Positions 53,726 to 64,000 of a DNA stretch of 64,000 nucleotides are shown piece by piece (position 1 is the first letter of the stretch; every line of letters starts with the position of its first letter). A program made the position numbers and the translations under genes. The notes beneath the pieces were generated by a model. It had not been told where the DNA came from, did no database searches, and saw nothing but the letters and a program-made list of their open reading frames with translations. The stretch is from Caldilineaceae bacterium (GTDB lineage Bacteria > Chloroflexota > Anaerolineae > Caldilineales > Caldilineaceae): positions 62,001 through 126,000 of the forward strand of contig JACKBA010000014.1 of the NCBI GenBank assembly GCA_020634815.1. The letters run 5' to 3'.

Positions 53726-53731
53726 CAGAGG

Positions 53732-54295
53732 CTATGCCGGCAGGCGCGGCCGCGCAATTGGCGCCGTGATGGTGCTGGCGTCCAACGCGACGTCGCTCTG
53801 CACCTGAACCGGACCGCGTCGCAGCACGCCATCCGTCAGAATCCGCGCACGCAGCCCGCCGCGGCCCTTGAGCAACTGCCAGGCGCCGGCGCCGAGGGCG
53901 GCGTCCATCCACGCGCAGGGTGCGCAGTGGCTGGCGCCCTGGAAGCGCACTCCTGCGCCGGACGCATCCATGATGGTGAATTCCTGCCCGATGAGCTGGT
54001 TGAGGGGGATCCCTTCGACGACGATGTTGCGCCGCAGGAGCATCGGTGATAGTTCGTGTGCGCCGAGCGCCCGCCGCACCTCGGCGAAGACCTCCCACGC
54101 CACAAAGGTCACCTGGGCGTTGAAATGCGCGGCCACACCATAATAGCGGTCGCCCACCAGCCCGAGCCCGGCGCGCAACTCGACCCGCGCCACGTCATGC
54201 GTCGGGTGCGCGCCCGGGCCATCCTTGGGCCGGCCAAAGTAATTGTGACCAGGTGAGATAAAGATGTGACGGATGTTGGCTGGATAGCAAAGCAT
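53732..54295 (-). CDS. MOSC-domain protein
   Basis: 187 residues. MOSC features: NIVVEGIPLNQLIGQEF, DRYYGVAAHFNAQVTFVAWEVF and the conserved Cys in GASHCAPCAWMD. MOSC domains bind molybdenum-cofactor sulfur or act in reactions where molybdopterin sulfur is carried; the exact role of stand-alone members is unclear. It is convergent with the HEAT gene (6 bp gap) and lies 20 bp after the AbrB-type regulator, so they may be co-transcribed. The Shine-Dalgarno is weak. Confidence 0.86.
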   Translation of the reverse strand: MLCYPANIRHIFISPGHNYFGRPKDGPGAHPTHDVARVELRAGLGLVGDRYYGVAAHFNAQVTFVAWEVFAEVRRALGAHELSPMLLRRNIVVEGIPLNQLIGQEFTIMDASGAGVRFQGASHCAPCAWMDAALGAGAWQLLKGRGGLRARILTDGVLRRGPVQVQSDVALDASTITAPIARPRLPA

Positions 54296-54315
54296 GGAGA
54301 TAGCGCATTGCGCGC

Positions 54316-54558
54316 CTAGCCTTCAGAAGTTCGTTCGGCGATGAGTTCGGCGACGGCACCCCGCTCAGGCGCAATGTCCCGACCGGCGCCAAGGAGCCGC
54401 CGCGACAGTTCCTTGCGATCCGGAATCACTCGCACCAAAATTTCATCTTTTCCTTCGACAGGTTGCCAGTCGAGCCTATAGCCTGGCTTGATGCCCAGAC
54501 GGCGGCCAACCTCAGCGGGAATGGTAACCATGTTTTTCTGGGTAACTGTTGTAATCAT
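54316..54558 (-). CDS. AbrB/SpoVT-family transcription regulator or antitoxin
   Basis: 80 residues starting MITTVTQKNMVTIPAEVGRRLGIKPGYRL, a swapped-hairpin AbrB DNA-binding domain (KNMVTIPAEV). The C-terminus (ERGAVAELIAERTSEG) is compatible with an antitoxin-like extension, but no toxin gene follows; the next gene is the MOSC protein. The ATG at 54558 is only 7 nt after a TATAAT box, so its mRNA is probably leaderless. Confidence 0.85.
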   Translation of the reverse strand: MITTVTQKNMVTIPAEVGRRLGIKPGYRLDWQPVEGKDEILVRVIPDRKELSRRLLGAGRDIAPERGAVAELIAERTSEG

Positions 54559-54565
54559 GGAATGA

Positions 54566-54593
54566 ATTATAGCCATGGAGTGCTGCCCGTCAA
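54566..54593 (-). promoter_or_regulatory. Strong sigma-70-type promoter for the AbrB gene
   Basis: On the minus strand: TTGACG (54588-54593), 16-nt spacer, TATAAT (54566-54571), then 7 nt to the ATG. The transcription start would fall at or beside the start codon. Confidence 0.75.
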
Positions 54594-54724
54594 GGTGCAT
54601 TTCACTCGCTCGCAGGGGCGTTCAGGGCTTTCGGCAGGTTTTGCCAAAATCAACGCTGTGCATGTTGCATCGTTGCCGCACAACAATGGGTGGAAACCAT
54701 CAAGGTCTCCACCCATTCAACTCC

Positions 54725-54793
54725 GAAATCATCATCCGGTCATCTTGTCATCCGGTCATCTTGTCACCCGGCCATCCTGTCATCCCACCACCC
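54725..54793. repeat. TCATCCGG/TCATCTTG short-word repeat
   Basis: Tandem words such as ATCATCCGGTCATCTTGTCA are repeated about six times, ending exactly at the stop of the oxidoreductase gene. Confidence 0.85.
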
Positions 54794-55870
<1,077 letters not shown>

Positions 55871-56014
55871 GGGTTGCTCGACTTTCGTTTCTAATGGGTT
55901 GGATCCGGCCATTGCCGTGTTCAATCCGTCGATCGTACCGCCGTTTGACCCAGAGATCAAAAACGGCGCCGCTGGTTGCGACGCCGTCCGCTCATCCCCT
56001 CATTCCAATAGCCC

Positions 56015-56842
56015 TCATTCGTCGTCGTCAAGCGCCATCAGCCGGGCGATTTCGGCGCGCTCGGCCTCGCTGATGACGGGCCGCGTATCGTCGAAGAGGA
56101 TGGCATGCACGTACTTCGGCCCGTGTACGCCCAGCGTCAGGTTCATCTCGATGTCGGCGGATTTGCTCGGCCCGGTGATCATGTTCCAGCCCGCGCGCGT
56201 GCGCAGCAGATCGACCAGTTCGCCGGCCGCGCGCCGCTCGGTGAGCCACGCTTCCATCGTCGCGTAGAGCCGGCTGAAGGGAATCAGCGCGATGTGGCGG
56301 AAGGGCAGCAAGCTGGCGGAGCGGTTCGTGCCAGGCCCGCTCACGACGAGCATGGAGCCGGTGGAGGCAAAGGCCGCCTCCACGCCGGTCACGCCAAAGC
56401 GGACGAAACGCACCTTCTCCAGCGCTTCGGGGCTGGTCAATTTGTCAGGCGCCACCAGTTGCCACTGCATGTCGGCCAGCGCCTCGGCCAGCCCGTCGAT
56501 GGGCAACTGCGCCGGCGCCCAACTGAGCACCATGCGCTCCTGGCCGAAGGTCTCCGGCTTGGGGCCTTTGCGCGCGGCGTCTTCCTCGGCGGCCCAATCG
56601 GTCAGCCGGTTGATGAGCGCCAGCCGCACCTCGATCGCCGAGGACAGGATCTCGTAGCTGCCGTAGAGCTTCTCCAACTCCTGGCCAAAACGGCGCGCGA
56701 GCGCCGCCGCGTCGCCCTCGGCGTGGGTGACGGTCATGCGCTCGTCCGCAGTCAGCGGCGGCGCCTCCACCGGCGGAAAGGAAAGCTCCGGCCGGCTGAG
56801 GATCGTGCGGATACGGTCAAGAATCTCGTCGCGTGCGCTCAT
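56015..56842 (-). CDS. lutC: Lactate utilization protein LutC (LUD domain)
   Basis: 275 residues with the LUD domain hallmarks near VRFGVTGVEAAFASTGSMLVVSGPGTNRSASLLP and IALIPFSRLYATM, and the late GPSKSADIEMNLTLGVHGPKYVH. LutC is part of the LutABC complex that oxidises L-lactate to pyruvate. It is the third gene of the lut group (lutA-lutB-lutC leftwards); a repeat block separates it from lutB. No clear Shine-Dalgarno. Confidence 0.93.
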   Translation of the reverse strand: MSARDEILDRIRTILSRPELSFPPVEAPPLTADERMTVTHAEGDAAALARRFGQELEKLYGSYEILSSAIEVRLALINRLTDWAAEEDAARKGPKPETFGQERMVLSWAPAQLPIDGLAEALADMQWQLVAPDKLTSPEALEKVRFVRFGVTGVEAAFASTGSMLVVSGPGTNRSASLLPFRHIALIPFSRLYATMEAWLTERRAAGELVDLLRTRAGWNMITGPSKSADIEMNLTLGVHGPKYVHAILFDDTRPVISEAERAEIARLMALDDDE

Positions 56843-56859
56843 AGTTTTCTAAATCCAGC

Positions 56860-56965
56860 CACAAAGTCACGAAGACTCAAAGGTTCACAAAGATTCCCAA
56901 AGATTCCCAAAGATTCCCTCAAGAACTCTTCCTTTGTGAATCTTCGCGCCTTTGCGTCTTCGCGG
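56860..56965. repeat. CAAAG/TTCG short-word repeat between lutB and lutC
   Basis: Left part ACAAAG...TTCACAAAG with three tandem GATTCCCAAA units; the right part, TTTGTGAATCTTCGCGCCTTTGCG, is its complement and ends at the lutB stop codon (TAG at 56966-56968). Confidence 0.82.
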
Positions 56966-58423
<1,458 letters not shown>

Positions 58424-58463
58424 AGGTGTCAATCTGATCGTGCTAGAGTTGGTGTGGGGTGAG

Positions 58464-58583
58464 TGGATGACAAGGTGACAGGGTGACAAGATGACAAGAT
58501 GAGGGGGTGCATTGACAATTGACCGTTGACAATTGACCATCGTCTTTTCATCCCCTCACCCCCTCACCCCCTCACCCCCTCAT
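58464..58583. repeat. Three different short-word repeats between lutA and lutB
   Basis: GGATGACAAGGTGACA words (58464-58507), a CAATTGAC array (58510-58542) and tandem CCCCTCAC (58551-58583). They fill the 180-bp gap. Confidence 0.88.
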
Positions 58584-58603
58584 CTTTCCATCCCCACATC
58601 CCC

Positions 58604-59464
58604 TCATCCTTTCACTTTATCATCCTGCCACCGCCGCGGCGCCGCCTTGCTCTCCGGCGCGACTTCGTCAGACGCCGGCCGCGCGGCCACATCCACCTGG
58701 TTCGTCAACACCTGGGCGATGTGCACGGCACGGCAGCGCTGCCCCTCGCGGCTGAGCAGCCCGTTGATGTGCGTCATGCAACTGACGTCGCACAACGCCA
58801 CGGCGTCGGCGTCGCTCTTGGCGATGTTCTGCGCCTTGCGCTGCCCCATGGCCGTGCTGATGCCGCCGTTCTTGATGGCGAACAGCCCGCCAAAGCCACA
58901 GCACTCGTCGGCGCCGGTCATCGCGACGAGGTCGGCGCCCTCCACCGCATCGAGCAACGCGCGCGGCTGGCGGTCGATGCCCAGCTCGCGCAGCAGGTGG
59001 CAGCAGGCGTGGTAGGTCAGCCGCCCGTCGAAACGTGCGCCCACGTCGGTCACGCCGAGCACGTCGACCAGGAACTCGGTCAGTTCGAAGGTCGCCGCGC
59101 CGAGGAAAGCCGCCCGTTCGCGATAGGCCGGTTCGTTCTCCAGCAGCAACTGGTAGAAGTGGCTGGTCATGGTCGTGCAACTGCCGCTGGGCGCGACCAC
59201 GGCATCGACCTGCTTCTGGCGTACGAGCGGCTCGAAGATGTCGACAAAGCGCCGGGCCAGCGGCCGCGCCTCCTCCCAGAAGCCGGAGTTGAAGGCGGGC
59301 TGGCCGCAGCAGGTCTGCTCGGCGGGGAAGACGACCTCGACACCGTGCCGCTCCAGCAACTCCACCGTCGCCATGCCCACCTCGGGGTAGAGCATGTCGA
59401 CCATGCAGGTGACAAAGAGCGCCACGCGCCGCGGCGGGCTGTCGAATTGTTTCTTGTGGGTCAT
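58604..59464 (-). CDS. lutA: Lactate utilization protein LutA (CCG domains)
   Basis: 286 residues with two cysteine-rich CCG domains: AEQTCCGQPAFNSGF with the ALFVTCMVDMLYPE start, and ADECCGFGGLF with CHLLRELG. These bind iron-sulfur clusters in the LutA/GlcF/heterodisulfide-reductase-like group. The ATG at 59464 is preceded by GGGA; the repeat block upstream of it replaces a normal leader. With lutB and lutC it forms the L-lactate oxidation module, which should let the cell use lactate as an electron donor. Confidence 0.94.
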   Translation of the reverse strand: MTHKKQFDSPPRRVALFVTCMVDMLYPEVGMATVELLERHGVEVVFPAEQTCCGQPAFNSGFWEEARPLARRFVDIFEPLVRQKQVDAVVAPSGSCTTMTSHFYQLLLENEPAYRERAAFLGAATFELTEFLVDVLGVTDVGARFDGRLTYHACCHLLRELGIDRQPRALLDAVEGADLVAMTGADECCGFGGLFAIKNGGISTAMGQRKAQNIAKSDADAVALCDVSCMTHINGLLSREGQRCRAVHIAQVLTNQVDVAARPASDEVAPESKAAPRRWQDDKVKG

Positions 59465-59473
59465 TGGCCATTC

Positions 59474-59534
59474 CCAATCTCTACTCTCCAATCTCCAATC
59501 TCATGACCAGAGATTAGAGATTGGAGATTGAAGA
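59474..59534. repeat. CCAATCTC short-word inverted repeat upstream of lutA
   Basis: CTCCAATCTCCAATCTC, 7 nt, then GAGATTAGAGATTGGAG. It occupies nearly all the space between the lutA start and the peptidase stop. Confidence 0.88.
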
Positions 59535-59535
59535 G

Positions 59536-60756
59536 TCACATGAGCGCGACAATCTCCGTCTGCAGCGGCAGCGTCGTCACCTCGATGCCGCTCGCGGTCA
59601 CCAGGCAGTTGATCTCGCTGCGGATGCCCAGCCCCAGGTTGCGGCCGGAGCCGTCGAAGTCGCAGGTGGGTAGATAGACGCCCGGCTCGATGGTGAACAT
59701 GACGTGCGGGATGAGGCTGCGGCGATCCTGCGTCTCCAGGTTGTCGATGTTGACGCCGTTGTAGTGCCCCTTGACGCCCAGGCTGTGACCCGTGCGGTGG
59801 ATGAAGTTCGGCCCGTAGCCGGCCGCCGCGATCACGGCGCGGCAGGCGTCGTCGACCTCGTAGCCGTGAACGGTGTGACCGGCCGCCATGCGTTCCTGGA
59901 TAAACTTCACGGCCGCATCGCGCCCGCCGGCAACGGCGGCGAAGACCTCGCGCGCAGTGGCCGGCGGCTCTTCGCCACAATAGGCCACCCACGTAATGTC
60001 GGCAAAGCAGTCGTGCGGCGTCTTCGTCTCGCGTGCCCACAGGTCGATGAGCACCATGTCCCCGCGCCCGATGGGTGCGTGGCGGTTAGGCGACGGCGCA
60101 TAATGCGGGTCGGCTGCATTGGCGTTGACCGAGACGATGGCCGGGTGCTCGTAGTCCATACGGTTGGCCTCGAAGACGGCGGTGATGACCTGCTGCACCG
60201 CGTATTCGGTCGTCGTCTCGCCGCCGGCCAGCACGCCTCGCAGGAAGTCAAACGCGGCCTCCATGGCTGTCATGCACACAGTAGCGGCACGGCGATGGCT
60301 GGCGATCTGCTCGGCGTCGAGCACGGCCTGGGCGATCTGCACCAGGTCGGCGCTGGAGACGATCGCCGCGCCGGTGACGCGTTCCACCATCTCCTTGGTG
60401 CCGGCATCGATCCAGCTCACGTAGGGGATGGCGTTGTCCGGGCTGTACTCCATGGCGATGCGCCGCGCGCCGCCGACCAGCGCGGCAACCTTCTCCTCCA
60501 GTTCGCGCCAGCCGACGTACATGGTTTTGGCGCCGTCGACCTCCGGGCGCACGCGGGCGAAGGTGCTGCCCTCGATGGCGTGAATCAGCCACTGCGGCTC
60601 GCCCGCGGCGGGCAGCCACAGAAACCAGCGTCGCGAACCGCTGCTCGCCAGCCCGGCCACGTGCAATGCCACCGGGTTCGTGCCGCGGAAGTCGTAGAGC
60701 AGCCAACCGTCCAGATTGTTGGCCTTGAGATAGCTTTGGATGTTGTGTAGGGTCAT
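59536..60756 (-). CDS. M24 metallopeptidase (Xaa-Pro aminopeptidase-like)
   Basis: 406 residues. An N-terminal creatinase-type domain (MTLHNIQSYLKANNLDGWLLYDFRG is the start) is followed by the pita-bread fold with metal ligands Asp (VLIDLWAR), Asp (DCFADITW), His (HRTGHSLG), Glu (FTIEPGVY) and Glu (GIRSEINC). All five ligands are present, so the enzyme should be active as an aminopeptidase or prolidase. It lies upstream of the lut genes but separated by a repeat. Confidence 0.94.
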   Translation of the reverse strand: MTLHNIQSYLKANNLDGWLLYDFRGTNPVALHVAGLASSGSRRWFLWLPAAGEPQWLIHAIEGSTFARVRPEVDGAKTMYVGWRELEEKVAALVGGARRIAMEYSPDNAIPYVSWIDAGTKEMVERVTGAAIVSSADLVQIAQAVLDAEQIASHRRAATVCMTAMEAAFDFLRGVLAGGETTTEYAVQQVITAVFEANRMDYEHPAIVSVNANAADPHYAPSPNRHAPIGRGDMVLIDLWARETKTPHDCFADITWVAYCGEEPPATAREVFAAVAGGRDAAVKFIQERMAAGHTVHGYEVDDACRAVIAAAGYGPNFIHRTGHSLGVKGHYNGVNIDNLETQDRRSLIPHVMFTIEPGVYLPTCDFDGSGRNLGLGIRSEINCLVTASGIEVTTLPLQTEIVALM

Positions 60757-60870
60757 AAATCGCTCATCGTGTGTGAATGGATGACGGCGCCATTATCGCA
60801 CGGTTACCGGCGCGCGTCCAACCGCCCAGAACGAGGGTGCGCCCACGAACTTGACGTGGTCACCCCCTGC

Positions 60871-60933
60871 CGTGCGTCGCACTGGTCAGGTATCTCATCG
60901 CTGAGAACCCCGTGCTGACCAGTGCGACGCACG
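60871..60933. repeat. 19-bp inverted repeat before ssb
   Basis: CGTGCGTCGCACTGGTCAG and its perfect complement, 25 nt apart, in the divergent region between the M24 peptidase gene and ssb. No T-run follows; function unknown. Confidence 0.75.
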
Positions 60934-60998
60934 CCGCCAACATTCTGGAGAGCGCCCCAAAACAAACGAACAAACGTTCGACTCGTAAGATCGGTTTT

Positions 60999-61027
60999 TT
61001 GACGTAAGACAGGAGAGAAGGTACAAT
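60999..61027 (+). promoter_or_regulatory. Predicted promoter of ssb
   Basis: TTGACG (60999-61004), a 17-nt spacer and TACAAT (61022-61027). It would give a leader of about 70 nt before the ssb start. Confidence 0.7.
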
Positions 61028-61103
61028 GTAAAATAATGTTCAATTGCACCTTGCCCCCGATTTGCAAGGTAAAATATCCGCCCCGTTCAAAGGAGCAAGC
61101 CCT

Positions 61104-61517
61104 ATGTATCAGCAGATTACCATGGTAGGAAATCTGGGCAACGATCCGGAAATGCGCTACACGCCCAATGGTGTACCTGTCACGAGCTTCAGCCTTGCGG
61201 TCAACAAGCGATGGGTTGGGCAGGATGGGCAGTCGCAGGAGAAGACGCTCTGGTTCCGCGTGACGGCATGGCGCAAACTGGCGGAAACCGCCAGCCAATA
61301 CCTGACCAAAGGCCGCCAGGTGCTTGTGGTCGGCGAGCTTGAGGAGCCTCGCACCTTTGTCGATCGCAACAACGCCACCCGCGTCTCGCTCGATGTGACC
61401 GCCACCGAGATTCGCTTCTTGGGACGGCCGGACGGTGGGCATGGCGACGCGTCGATGGCACCGTCGGCCGCAGCCGAAGGCGGCCCTGCCATGAGCGACG
61501 AAGACATCCCCTTCTAA
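61104..61517 (+). CDS. ssb: Single-stranded DNA-binding protein
   Basis: 137 residues: an OB-fold domain (YQQITMVGNLGNDPEMRYTPNGVPVTSFSLAVN, LWFRVTAWRKLAETA) and a short acidic tail ending DEDIPF, the tip used by SSB to recruit partner proteins. It protects single-stranded DNA in replication and repair. AAAGGAG precedes the ATG. A predicted promoter lies upstream and a hairpin terminator follows, so it is monocistronic. The spacer between domain and tail is short (about 20 residues). Confidence 0.96.
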   Translation: MYQQITMVGNLGNDPEMRYTPNGVPVTSFSLAVNKRWVGQDGQSQEKTLWFRVTAWRKLAETASQYLTKGRQVLVVGELEEPRTFVDRNNATRVSLDVTATEIRFLGRPDGGHGDASMAPSAAAEGGPAMSDEDIPF

Positions 61518-61563
61518 CCGGCCGTGCGGAGCCACGCTCCGCCCTGTACAACCAAAGAACAAG

Positions 61564-61590
61564 AAACAGGCGGCCGCGGGTCGCCTGTTT
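61564..61590 (+). terminator. Terminator after ssb
   Basis: AAACAGGCG, an 8-9 nt loop, CGCCTGTTT and further T. Confidence 0.75.
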
Positions 61591-61758
61591 TCATTCGCGC
61601 GCCTGCCGGTCGTTTGACACGTGGCCCACGCGAGTATAATGCACACAATGACACACGATCGTGCCGCTTCCCATGCGGCGCGTTCGTGGCAGTCAGACCA
61701 GCCCGGCCGGCGCGCTCATTCCCGAGTGGCCGGCTTTGTCGATCAAGGAGAGATTTTT

Positions 61759-62919
61759 ATGGACGACGTCCCGCTCTTGCGTCGCACGGTCGCGCTGCTT
61801 GCCGCGGCCGTGCTTGCCCTGGCCGCCTGCGCCGCACCCGCCGCTACGCCTCAATCCGGCGGTGAAGCACCCGGCCAGCCGGTCACCGATTCCGGCTTTG
61901 TCTGCCCTGAACCCTCCCCGCGCCTGCCCGTCACTTCTGAGGAACTGAACCTCTTCGTCTGGACCGAGTACATCCCGCAAGATATCGTCGACTGCTTCGA
62001 GCTGGTCTACGGCATCAAGGTCAACCAGGATTACTACTCTTCGACCGACGAAATGTACGCCAAGCTCAGCCAGGGCGCGCTCAACTACGATATCACCCAG
62101 CCCACCGACTACGCCACGGCGCTCATGATCCGCACGGGCCTGCCGCAGAAGCTGGACAAGGAACGCCTGCCCAACCTCACGAACATCGACCCGGCCTTTG
62201 CCGTCGTCCACGGCGATCCGACGGGCGAGTACGCCGTGCCCTACCAGGCCGGCACCACCTCCATCGTCTACAATAGCGAGACGGTCGATCCGGCGCCCGC
62301 AGCCTGGGCCGACCTGTGGAACCCGGAGTACGCCGGCCGCATGGTCTTCATTGACGACTCGCGCGTCGTCATCGGGCTAACGCTCATCAGCGAGGGCCTC
62401 GATCCCAACACCACCGACCCGGCCGACCTGGAAGCCATCAAGCCCAAGCTGCACGACCTGGTCAAGGCGGTGGAACTCTTCGACTCCGACAGCCCAAAGA
62501 CGGCGCTCATTGCCGGCGACGCCGAGATGGGCGTCCTGTGGAATGCCGAGGCGATGCTGGCCAGCCGCGAGGTGCCGAGCTACACGTGGGTCTTCCCCAG
62601 CGAGGGGCAGTTCAACTGGGCCGACGGCTACATGATCCTGGCCGAGGCGCCGCATGTGGACGCCGCCTACGCCTGGCTCAACTACTCGCTGCAGGGCGAC
62701 GTCTTCTGGCTCATGCTGCGCGACTTCCCCTACAGCAACCCGAACCGCGCCGCGCTCGAATACGCCAAGGCCAACCAACCCGAGTTGTATGCCGAGTACA
62801 TCAACTCGCCCATGACCAACACGCCCGCCGAGAACTGGGCGGCCGGCCACTGGATCGAGGATGTGGGCGAGGCCATGCCTGCCTACGACCAGCTCTGGAC
62901 CGAAGTCAAGGGCGAGTAA
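61759..62919 (+). CDS. potD: Spermidine/putrescine-type substrate-binding lipoprotein (PotD-like)
   Basis: 386 residues. The lipobox is ALAAC after a short signal peptide. The binding-protein core begins LNLFVWTEYIPQDIVDCFELVYGIKV and contains AVPYQAGTTSIVYNS, WADLWNPEYAGRMVFIDD and the late INSPMTNTPAENW, the pattern of PotD/PotF. It would deliver polyamines to a PotABC-type importer, which is not in the window. The ATG at 61759 is preceded by AAGGAG. Orphan location leaves the transported compound open. Confidence 0.9.
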   Translation: MDDVPLLRRTVALLAAAVLALAACAAPAATPQSGGEAPGQPVTDSGFVCPEPSPRLPVTSEELNLFVWTEYIPQDIVDCFELVYGIKVNQDYYSSTDEMYAKLSQGALNYDITQPTDYATALMIRTGLPQKLDKERLPNLTNIDPAFAVVHGDPTGEYAVPYQAGTTSIVYNSETVDPAPAAWADLWNPEYAGRMVFIDDSRVVIGLTLISEGLDPNTTDPADLEAIKPKLHDLVKAVELFDSDSPKTALIAGDAEMGVLWNAEAMLASREVPSYTWVFPSEGQFNWADGYMILAEAPHVDAAYAWLNYSLQGDVFWLMLRDFPYSNPNRAALEYAKANQPELYAEYINSPMTNTPAENWAAGHWIEDVGEAMPAYDQLWTEVKGE

Positions 62920-62933
62920 CAACGGGCCAGACA

Positions 62934-63107
62934 TTCACCACAGAGAGCACCGAGGAACGCAGAGAATTCCAATTCCCCCTCTGCGCATCTCAGCGCTCTC
63001 TGTGGTGAAACCTTCTTCCTTGCCACGCGTCACCACATTGAACGCAGAGAAACGCAGAAGAGTCTCCAATCCCCCCTTTGCGCATCTCAGCGCTCTCTGT
63101 GGTGAAT
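62934..63107. repeat. ACCACAGAG / CGCAGAGAA short-word repeats, two units
   Basis: TTCACCACAGAGAGC (62934-62948) pairs with GCTCTCTGTGGTGAA (62995-63009); a second unit (63036-63107) repeats CTCAGCGCTCTCTGTGGTGAA. They fill the gap between potD and the MOSC gene. Confidence 0.88.
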
Positions 63108-63114
63108 AACCAGG

Positions 63115-63750
63115 TTACCCCTTGCGCGCCTTCTCCTCCACGTCGGCGCGCGCCCGCGCCGCGATGGGCGCGGCCAGGTGCCGACGGATCGTCTCGGCGC
63201 TCGGGCGCGGGTCGTAGAAATCGCGGAACATCTCGACGATAGAGATGGTGGCGCCCGCGTAACGCTCCAGCGTCACCGCCGCGCCGGCCTGCACCGCGCC
63301 GGCGCGCAGCACGCGGCAGTAGACGCCGGGCCGCTCCGCCGCACGAAAGCGCTTGACGAACATGGGGTCGCCCATGCGCGCGGCCAGCGTGGAACAAGGG
63401 ATGCGCGCCGCCGTCACCTGCAACGACACATCGCCGATGTGAAGGACGTCGCCCACGTTCAACCGCGCGCTCTCCAGCCCGTCGATCGTCAGGTTTTCGC
63501 CAAAGGTGCCCGGCTCCAGTTCCGTACCGAGTTCTGCCGACCACCACGCGTAGTCCGGTGCGCCGTAGACGTAGACCGCCTGGTCGTGGCCGCCATGATG
63601 CTTCACGTCCACCACCGCATCGTCCGCCAACCCCAGCGGCATGACCTCCACGGCCGTCGTTACCGGCGTCTTGAAGATGCCAGTCGTATCATGCTGTTCG
63701 CCAATTTTGATCGACCGTTCACGGCCAATATTGACACTGATCAATTGCAT
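63115..63750 (-). CDS. yiiM: YiiM-like MOSC protein
   Basis: 211 residues. The MOSC core has KHHGGHDQAVYVYGAPDYAWW, TFGENLTIDGL and the Cys in ARIPCSTLAARMG, followed by a helical C-terminal domain, as in YiiM. YiiM in E. coli reduces N-hydroxylated bases such as 6-hydroxylaminopurine with molybdenum cofactor. It begins MQLISVNIGRE. It ends directly after the repeat region and is convergent with potD. It is the second MOSC gene in the window. Confidence 0.93.
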   Translation of the reverse strand: MQLISVNIGRERSIKIGEQHDTTGIFKTPVTTAVEVMPLGLADDAVVDVKHHGGHDQAVYVYGAPDYAWWSAELGTELEPGTFGENLTIDGLESARLNVGDVLHIGDVSLQVTAARIPCSTLAARMGDPMFVKRFRAAERPGVYCRVLRAGAVQAGAAVTLERYAGATISIVEMFRDFYDPRPSAETIRRHLAAPIAARARADVEEKARKG

Positions 63751-63780
63751 GCTGTTCCCTATTCTCTCCAGATGTGTGCT

Positions 63781-64000
63781 TTACTTGTCATCATTTCCGA
63801 TACGCTTCGCCAGCACGGTGACGGCCCCGCTCGACCCGTCGACGCGCACGCGGTCGCCCGTTTGCAGGCGGCGCGTGGCCTCGTGCACGCCCACCACGGC
63901 CGGGATGCCGTACTCGCGCGCCACCACCGAACCGTGCGTCATCATCCCGCCCACCTCCATCACCAGCCCGCCCGCGGCGAGAAAGAGCGGCGTCCATGCC
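63781..64000 (-). CDS. PEP-utilising enzyme mobile domain (5' end beyond window)
   Basis: The last 72 codons are present. AWTPLFLAAGGLVMEVGGMMTHGSVVAREYGIPAVVG is the swivelling phosphohistidine domain of PEP synthase / PEP-utilising kinases, with the catalytic His in MMTHGSVV. The frame is open upstream, so this is the C-terminus of a larger protein, perhaps a PEP synthase-like or rifampin phosphotransferase-like enzyme. The full architecture cannot be seen. Confidence 0.85.
   Translation of the reverse strand, partial: AWTPLFLAAGGLVMEVGGMMTHGSVVAREYGIPAVVGVHEATRRLQTGDRVRVDGSSGAVTVLAKRIGNDDK

Overview
This 64 kb window is dense, high-GC bacterial chromosome with no rRNA, tRNA, phage, transposase or CRISPR signal that I could see. 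Many exported proteins carry lipobox signal peptides followed by long Thr/Pro/Ala-rich linkers. Together with a split MoaD-related pair, a CxxxY-type CcmE, a heme A synthase, multiheme cytochromes and several stretches of short-word intergenic repeats, this suggests a respiring, probably aerobic member of the Chloroflexota (Caldilinea-like). That placement is inference: no marker rRNA is present.

Layout. 1-5.7 kb is a leftward c-type cytochrome cluster: a 13-heme-motif protein cut by the window edge, an 8-heme lipoprotein on a collagen-like stalk, a membrane-anchored diheme protein and the heme chaperone CcmE. 6-14 kb holds secreted and envelope genes (a repeat protein, an HtrA lipoprotein protease, PspC, a monoheme lipoprotein, an SH3 protein) and a MoaD / MoaD-partner / SulP transporter operon. 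14-22.5 kb is a photolesion-repair neighbourhood: a DUF1848 protein, a [4Fe-4S] photolyase, a DUF2256 zinc ribbon overlapping a photolyase-like gene whose two domains are in reversed order, and then ctaA. Within it lie a MauG-type diheme peroxidase, a FixH/YtkA-like lipoprotein and a rhodanese lipoprotein.

23-41 kb has a 960-aa repeat-rich envelope protein, HdeD, a holin-like/UbiB kinase fusion, a metallo-hydrolase, two P-type ATPases, L-2-hydroxyglutarate oxidase, a class III aminotransferase, a LacD-type aldolase and a HEAT/cyclophilin pair. 41.7-47.9 kb is one large alpha-2-macroglobulin with an intact thioester motif. 48-64 kb carries 6-phospho-3-hexuloisomerase, a LysM-hydrolase fusion, sn-glycerol-1-phosphate dehydrogenase, a MOSC gene, an AbrB regulator with a leaderless promoter, the lutABC lactate-oxidation genes, an M24 peptidase, ssb, a PotD-like binding protein, a YiiM-like MOSC protein and the end of a PEP-utilising enzyme.

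The most unusual features are the collagen-stalked octaheme lipoprotein, the domain-permuted photolyase-like protein, the split MoaD system with a Gly-Gly-Gly C-terminus on the partner, and at least seven distinct short-word intergenic repeat/hairpin families. The repeats occupy gene junctions, including every junction of the lut genes, and in one case contain the stop codons of both convergent neighbours.
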